NCBI GenBank assembly: GCA_012523655.1
Contig: JAAYTV010000514.1
Span: 1-10,766, forward strand
Origin: a bacterium
Lineage (GTDB): Bacteria > Zhuqueibacterota > Zhuqueibacteria > Residuimicrobiales > Residuimicrobiaceae
DNA length: 10,766 nucleotides
Reading direction: 5' to 3'
In this document: piece after piece, positions 6,930-10,766 of the stretch
How positions within the stretch are numbered: position 1 is the first letter of the stretch
Layout: every line of letters begins with the position of its first letter
Notes under the pieces: model-generated
The model's database searches: none
What the model saw: the letters and a program-made list of their open reading frames with translations, nothing else
Told to the model about the DNA's origin: nothing
Position numbers and translations under genes: made by a program

Positions 6930-8078
6930 TCAGTACAGCGTCACTGTCCTGCGGTCACGCTGTGATTCCAGCGCAGCGGTAAACAGCACGTGGCTGAAGG
7001 CCGCCTCCTGCGGAGTCAGACAGGCGGCAAATTTTTTCAGCGGTTTTTGATGATGCAGTTCGTAAAGAAACGCCGCCCACATCTGCAGAATGGCATCGGA
7101 AAAGCCGAATTCAAAAATAGAACCGGTGTGGGTGCGAAAGGCGGTTTCATAACCCATATCAATGTGCTGCCAGACCTGTTCGCCGCCGGCGTATTCAAGG
7201 ATCTGCAGGGTTTTCGGATGTTTGGTGGAAAAACGTGCAGCGGCCCGGGTTCCGAGAATTTCCAGGGACCAGGTATTTTTTTCGCCCGGCGCAATACGCT
7301 GCATTTTCAGGGTGAGTGGAAAACAGAGGTCGCCTGACTCGGCGTCCGCCGCTTCACAGAACAGTGTGGCATTGTCCCAAGTTCGGCACGGAACCCGGCT
7401 TCCCCGGCCATCGGGCCGTTCCCGGACGATGTCAGAAAGAATCGCCCGGACGTTGTAGATCCTCCACCCGGCGCGAAACGGAACATGACACACATGCAAC
7501 CCCAGATCCCCCATACAACCATATTCGCCGTTCTTTTCGATCTGCCGTTTCCAGTTGATCGGCTTGTCAGGATCCAGATCGCTGGAGTGCTGAAAGCCGG
7601 CGTTCACTTCGATGATCCTGCCGAAATGACCGGCTTCGAGCATGGCACAGATCCGTTGCACAGCTGGAAAAAAAGGAAATTGAGAGGTGCAGCGGACAAA
7701 ACAGTCGGGATGTTGTCGCAAGGCATGCGTGATCCGTTCGTTGGCTTTTTGGTCCATGCCGAACGGCTTTTCGCCCATCAGATGTTTGCCCGCCTGAATC
7801 ACGGCGATATAGATCTCTTCATGCAGGTGGTGGGGAACCGCACAATAGACCACCTCCACCTCTGGATTCTGCAGCAGAGCGCGATAGCTGGTGGTTTGCT
7901 GTCGAAGCGACGGAAAATGCTCCGCATACCAGGGAAACAGGGAGGGTTCGGCGTCGCAGACAGCGACGATCTCCGGCTGCAGTGGAGAATCCGTCAGATG
8001 GCCCCAGCGGGCTACACAGCCGGCGAACTCTTTTCCCATCAGCCCCAGCCCGATCATACCGAACTTGACGGTTTTCAT
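6930..8078 (-). CDS. Gfo/Idh/MocA-family NAD(P)-dependent oxidoreductase, 382 aa
   Basis: Cytosolic dehydrogenase of sugars, inositols or amino sugars. The Rossmann domain starts with GMIGLGLMGKEFAG (7-20, glycine motif GLGLMG). An acidic residue ends strand two (AVCDAEP, Asp42), which favours NAD over NADP. The family lysine is in GEKPFG (Lys104). The second-domain catalytic motif GDLGLHVCH (190-198) supplies Asp191 and His195. Residues 160-390 form the alpha/beta substrate domain with normal length. The start at 8078 lies 3 bp after the aminotransferase stop in TAGGATATG, so its SD overlaps that stop codon and the two genes should be translationally coupled. Pairing with a PLP aminotransferase suggests the two act in sequence, with oxidation of a hydroxyl to a ketone and transamination of that position, or the reverse. 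Family is certain; reaction and substrate are not identifiable here. Confidence 0.93.
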   Translation of the reverse strand: MKTVKFGMIGLGLMGKEFAGCVARWGHLTDSPLQPEIVAVCDAEPSLFPWYAEHFPSLRQQTTSYRALLQNPEVEVVYCAVPHHLHEEIYIAVIQAGKHLMGEKPFGMDQKANERITHALRQHPDCFVRCTSQFPFFPAVQRICAMLEAGHFGRIIEVNAGFQHSSDLDPDKPINWKRQIEKNGEYGCMGDLGLHVCHVPFRAGWRIYNVRAILSDIVRERPDGRGSRVPCRTWDNATLFCEAADAESGDLCFPLTLKMQRIAPGEKNTWSLEILGTRAAARFSTKHPKTLQILEYAGGEQVWQHIDMGYETAFRTHTGSIFEFGFSDAILQMWAAFLYELHHQKPLKKFAACLTPQEAAFSHVLFTAALESQRDRRTVTLY

Positions 8079-8081
8079 ATC

Positions 8082-9449
8082 CTAATATCCAAACTCTTTT
8101 TCAACTTCTGTGATGGATTCTTCGATAAGATCCATGCCCAGCATTGCGTATTTTTCATCGATGATCAGCGGCGGAGACATGCGCAGAATGTGCCCGGCGG
8201 GAATCCAGGCTAATCCCTTGGCAAAAGCCTTCTGGTACACCCGTTCGCCGGCCTGGACGAACGGCTCTTTGCTGGTTTTATCCTTAACCAGCTCCAGGCC
8301 CAGCAGCAATCCTTTGCCCTTGATGTCGCCGATGATCGGATGCTCCTGCATCATCATCTGCATCCGCTTCATAAACAGGGCGCCTATAGCGCGCACATTG
8401 TCGAGAATCTTCTCCTCCTCCATCACTTCGATGGAGGCCAGGGCGGCCGCACAGGCCATGGGATTGCCGCCATAGCTGGAGGAGACCGAGATCTCTTCCA
8501 GCACATCGGCGTACTTTTGTTGGACGATCATGGCGGTGACTGGAAATCCGTTGCCGAGCGATTTGCCCAGAGTGACGATGTCCGGACAGACATCCCAATG
8601 GTTCATACACAACACCTCGCCGGTGCGGCCCAGACCGGTGAGCACCTCATCGGCGAACAGCAGAATGTGGTATTTGTCGCACAGGGCTTTCAGTTTGGGG
8701 AAAAAATCGTCCGGCGGAAAAATCGAACCCGCCCATCCCTGCGCGGGCTCGAGAACAAAAGCTGCGATGTTGTTGACTGTGCCCTCTTTGATGAATTCTT
8801 GATAAAAATCAATATAGGCGTCCGTATCGATCCGGCCGTCTGGTTTTTTAAACAAGGGGCGATAGGGATCCGGCCGCGGCACCATATAAAAGCCGGCGCT
8901 GCGGCTGGGACCGTAAGAGAGCACGCCCGCCCGGGCCATGCGGGCACAGCTCACGGCCCCCAGGGTCTTGCCGTGAAAGTCGCGATACCCGGAAATAAAT
9001 TCATGTTTGCCGGTGATGGCGCGCGCCGCCCGCTGGCCGGCTTCCACCGCCGTGGTGCCATCGCTGTAAAACTGCACGGCGTTGAGATCGCCGGGCATGA
9101 TCGCCGCCAGCTTTTCCACCAACGCCTCCTTGACCGGTGTGATGAAATCATGGCAGTTCATCAAAGTGCCGGCCCAATGAGCGACGGCAGCGGAAATTTT
9201 CGGATGACAATGGCCGAACGAGGTCACATAAATGCCGGACGAAAAATCGAGATAAGTGTTCCCATCAACGTCGGTCAGTGTGATGCCGTGGCCTTTTTCA
9301 AAACAGACAGGGAAAAGCTTGACCTGCGAACTCAAGCCCTTGATGTAGCGGCTGCCCTTGGCTGATAAAGCCATGGATTGGGGCCCCGGCCGCTCGGTGA
9401 CCAGGTGAGGGACCTTTTGACAGGATTGTTTCCACCACATTTCCTTCAT
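8082..9449 (-). CDS. Class III PLP-dependent aminotransferase, 455 aa
   Basis: Fold-type I aminotransferase of the GABA/ornithine/acetylornithine group, cytosolic. Numbering from the ATG at 9449: FSSGIYVTSFGHCHP (69-83), YSDGTTAVEA (128-137) at the phosphate-binding turn, RDFHGKTLGAVS (156-167), EPAQGWAG (234-241), FADEVLTGLGRTG (265-277, Asp267 pairs with the pyridine nitrogen), TLGKSLGNG (293-301, Lys296 forms the Schiff base), SYGGNPMACAAAL (325-337) and LRMSPPLI (422-429, Arg424 binds substrate carboxylate). An upstream TTG at 9470 is in frame, but AGGAG lies 6 nt before the ATG at 9449 and the TTG falls at or before the predicted transcription start. Trp239 replaces the gating Glu211 of GABA aminotransferase, so GABA is unlikely as substrate. 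As first gene of the unit it may transfer the amino group released from, or supplied to, the amino sugar. Confidence 0.93.
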   Translation of the reverse strand: MKEMWWKQSCQKVPHLVTERPGPQSMALSAKGSRYIKGLSSQVKLFPVCFEKGHGITLTDVDGNTYLDFSSGIYVTSFGHCHPKISAAVAHWAGTLMNCHDFITPVKEALVEKLAAIMPGDLNAVQFYSDGTTAVEAGQRAARAITGKHEFISGYRDFHGKTLGAVSCARMARAGVLSYGPSRSAGFYMVPRPDPYRPLFKKPDGRIDTDAYIDFYQEFIKEGTVNNIAAFVLEPAQGWAGSIFPPDDFFPKLKALCDKYHILLFADEVLTGLGRTGEVLCMNHWDVCPDIVTLGKSLGNGFPVTAMIVQQKYADVLEEISVSSSYGGNPMACAAALASIEVMEEEKILDNVRAIGALFMKRMQMMMQEHPIIGDIKGKGLLLGLELVKDKTSKEPFVQAGERVYQKAFAKGLAWIPAGHILRMSPPLIIDEKYAMLGMDLIEESITEVEKEFGY

Positions 9450-9500
9450 TCCATTCTCCTGATGAATCAATTAATATAGGATTATTACCGCCAATGTCAA
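9450..9500 (-). promoter_or_regulatory. Sigma-70-type promoter and ribosome binding site of the aminotransferase-led operon
   Basis: On the minus strand TTGACA (9500-9495) is followed by a 16-bp spacer and TATATT (9478-9473), five of six matches to the -10 consensus. Transcription should begin near 9466, giving a leader of about 17 nt. AGGAG (9460-9456) lies 6 nt before ATG 9449 and decides the start codon. A small inverted repeat TGAT-GA-ATCA (9460-9469) covers the predicted start point, too short to call an operator. No sequence upstream of the -35 looks like a known regulator site. Confidence 0.72.
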
Positions 9501-9566
9501 GATGCAAAATGACGATCGGACTCGTGTTCAATGCGAACTCCACCCCGTCCAAGGACCGGCGTGGTT

Positions 9567-9989
9567 TTATTTCAAACCGACCTTGAGCGCGATCAAGACC
9601 TGCGCGGTCTTGAGGTCCCGTTTGGCCGTATGCACCACGGTCAGACCGCAGATCCGGTTGGAACGGATGCCGGCGCGATACCGCGCCTTCATCTCTTGCG
9701 GAAGCGCGCTCTGCTGAATCGCCTCTTCCGCCTTGCGATTAAAATAAAAAGTCGTGCGGAATGTACTCTGGGCGAGGGAGAGCCAGAAAATCGTCTGCTT
9801 GCGGCGGGTCACCTTCATCAGCCAGCTCTTTCCATCCTGATAATAGCGCCACTCTAAAGAAAAATCCGGATGATGTGTATGAAGGTAATCAAAAAGCGCC
9901 GACCAGTGCGCCTTTTTTACGCCGATATGCGCAAAGATAATCTCATCGGTCGGATATTGCTCTCTATCTGAAAGCACGGGTTGTTCCAT
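9567..9989 (-). CDS. DUF3788-like small protein, 140 aa
   Basis: Small soluble protein resembling the DUF3788 family, whose function is unknown. Seen: an aromatic-rich core with WSALFDYLHTHHPDFSLEW near 30-48, YYQDGKSWLMKVTRRKQTIFW near 49-69, a segment of TTFYFNRKAEEAI, a short QEMKARYRAGI, and a C-terminal DLKTAQVLIALKVGLK. This order of strand-rich Trp/Tyr core, helix and terminal lysine-rich helix is what the family shows. Two ATGs are possible (9995 and 9989). AGGA lies 5 nt before the second but abuts the first, so 9989 is preferred. No signal peptide or membrane segment. It stands 99 bp after the first transporter and ends before the promoter of the amino-sugar unit, so it is probably not part of that pathway. 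Confidence 0.72.
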   Translation of the reverse strand: MEQPVLSDREQYPTDEIIFAHIGVKKAHWSALFDYLHTHHPDFSLEWRYYQDGKSWLMKVTRRKQTIFWLSLAQSTFRTTFYFNRKAEEAIQQSALPQEMKARYRAGIRSNRICGLTVVHTAKRDLKTAQVLIALKVGLK

Positions 9990-10094
9990 GATCATCCTCG
10001 CTGTCGTCCATATCGCTCAAACAGGCGGCACATTCACTGATCGATGCGGCAAGACATCCTCTCCCCTGTTTCCCTGCACCAAGGCCAGGACTCT

Positions 10095-10766
10095 TTATTG
10101 GGCTTGAGCCGGTGGCAACTTTTTATACCAGAAAAAGTACATGCCGATGGAACAAAGCAGAAATACCGCCCCGGTGACGGCTGCGGCCTGGAATTCATGG
10201 ATCACCAGCTGCATAGGCAGCATGAGCAGGGTGAATTGCCAGCACAGGCCGATGGGCAGTGCGATCAGATCGTAGCGATGTTCGTAACGCATGGTCTGTT
10301 GCTCGTTGGCCGATAGAATTGAGAACAACGGCCTCCACAGACCGAACGGTTTGGTGGTACGATAAAAATTTTCCAGCACCTGGCGGTCGGTGGGCGGCGT
10401 CAGATAGGTCCCGACCACGCATCCAGCGGTTCCGATGACAATCGTGTACACCAACTGATGCCACTCCGGCATTCCGGGTGCAAAAAACCTCTGCACCAAG
10501 GCCGCCACCAGGCCGATCAGAGTGCCTACCGCAAAGCCGCTGGCATTGAACCGCCACCAGTACAACCGCAACACCGTCGGCATGGTGATGCCGCCCACCA
10601 AACCCATGGTGATCCATCCCCAGATGTCGTTGATGCTTTTGGTGGAATAGGCCATGAGAAATCCCAGCACATTGATCAGGATGCCGAAAAAGTAGGTGGT
10701 ATAGATCAACTCCTTGTTGCTGGCCTGAGGCCGAATGTAGCCCTGATAGAGATCGCGGGTGAGAAA
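10095..10766 (-). CDS. Sodium:solute symporter (SSS family), C-terminal 223 residues (cut by window edge)
   Basis: C-terminal part of a Na+-coupled symporter of the inner membrane. The frame is open to the window end. It begins FLTRDLYQGYIRPQASNKEL, matching the loop after the Na+-site helix in which TRDLY and IRP.AS are typical. It continues with hydrophobic helices around residues 22-41 and 47-61, LRLYWWRFNASGFAVG at about 66-81, further helices near 82-95 and 105-125, a soluble loop, and two final helices ending in FFWYKKLPPAQAQ. A TTG at 10709 could be mistaken for a start, but the upstream residues belong to the family. The YWWR.NA motif and the long C-terminal extension place it in a different SSS subgroup from the transporter at 460-1962. 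Substrate unknown. The N-terminal two thirds lie outside the window. Confidence 0.9.
   Translation of the reverse strand, partial: FLTRDLYQGYIRPQASNKELIYTTYFFGILINVLGFLMAYSTKSINDIWGWITMGLVGGITMPTVLRLYWWRFNASGFAVGTLIGLVAALVQRFFAPGMPEWHQLVYTIVIGTAGCVVGTYLTPPTDRQVLENFYRTTKPFGLWRPLFSILSANEQQTMRYEHRYDLIALPIGLCWQFTLLMLPMQLVIHEFQAAAVTGAVFLLCSIGMYFFWYKKLPPAQAQ

Noticed and set aside
7485..8213. 242-residue open frame on the plus strand
   Set aside because: Antisense to the well-supported Gfo/Idh/MocA dehydrogenase and the aminotransferase tail. No recognisable domain.
8340..9365. 341-residue open frame on the plus strand
   Set aside because: It lies wholly opposite the aminotransferase, whose catalytic motifs are intact. 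The translation is rich in His, Gly and Arg with no family resemblance, as expected for an antisense shadow in G+C-rich DNA.
9541..9566. Possible terminator hairpin after the DUF3788-like gene (GTCC-TT-GGAC core)
   Set aside because: The stem is short and bulged, the loop is very small, and no T-run follows on the minus strand.
10034..10057. Seven-residue frame (MSCRIDQ) with an SD-like GGGGAGAGG before the DUF3788-like gene
   Set aside because: Too short to support as a gene, not overlapping the next start, and without attenuator-like structure or repeated codons.

Overview
The window carries nine protein genes, all on the minus strand, so transcription runs from high to low coordinates. 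Both ends cut through a gene. G+C is moderately high. Most starts have strong Shine-Dalgarno (SD) sequences (AGGAG, GGGAGG, GAGGG, GGGAGAG), and one promoter has a perfect TTGACA box. This argues against a typical Bacteroidota genome and fits a heterotrophic bacterium of another phylum. I cannot name the taxon from the sequence.

Layout in transcription order. (1) 10766-10095: the C-terminal 223 residues of a sodium:solute symporter (SSS). (2) 9989-9567: a small DUF3788-like protein. (3) A near-consensus sigma-70-type promoter at about 9500-9473 then starts a tightly packed unit: a class III aminotransferase (9449-8082), a Gfo/Idh/MocA dehydrogenase (8078-6930), a 99-bp gap, an N-acetylglucosamine-6-phosphate deacetylase (nagA, 6830-5661), a divergent glucosamine-6-phosphate deaminase/isomerase-like protein (5648-4713), a neutral-ceramidase-fold hydrolase without signal peptide (4711-3365), an FGGY carbohydrate kinase (3387-1975), a second SSS transporter (1962-460) and the start of an aldo/keto reductase (428 to the window edge). 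From nagA to the reductase, spacing is 31 bp or less and two junctions are 1 bp apart or overlapping, which indicates one operon.

Read together, this looks like an uptake and breakdown pathway for an N-acylated amino sugar or a relative: Na+-driven import, phosphorylation, deacylation, deamination or isomerisation, and redox steps. Several residues that define the textbook GlcNAc pathway are changed. The NagB-like protein has lost the phosphate loop, the phosphate-binding Arg and one residue of the catalytic triad. NagA has Lys where the E. coli enzyme has its phosphate-binding Arg. The aminotransferase has Trp where GABA aminotransferase has its gating Glu. No ROK kinase, PTS component, glycosidase or regulator is visible. 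The true substrate is therefore probably not plain GlcNAc; that is inference.

The intergenic stretches are all short (the longest is about 117 bp). I saw no RNA gene, tRNA, insertion sequence, CRISPR array, attachment site or convincing intrinsic terminator.
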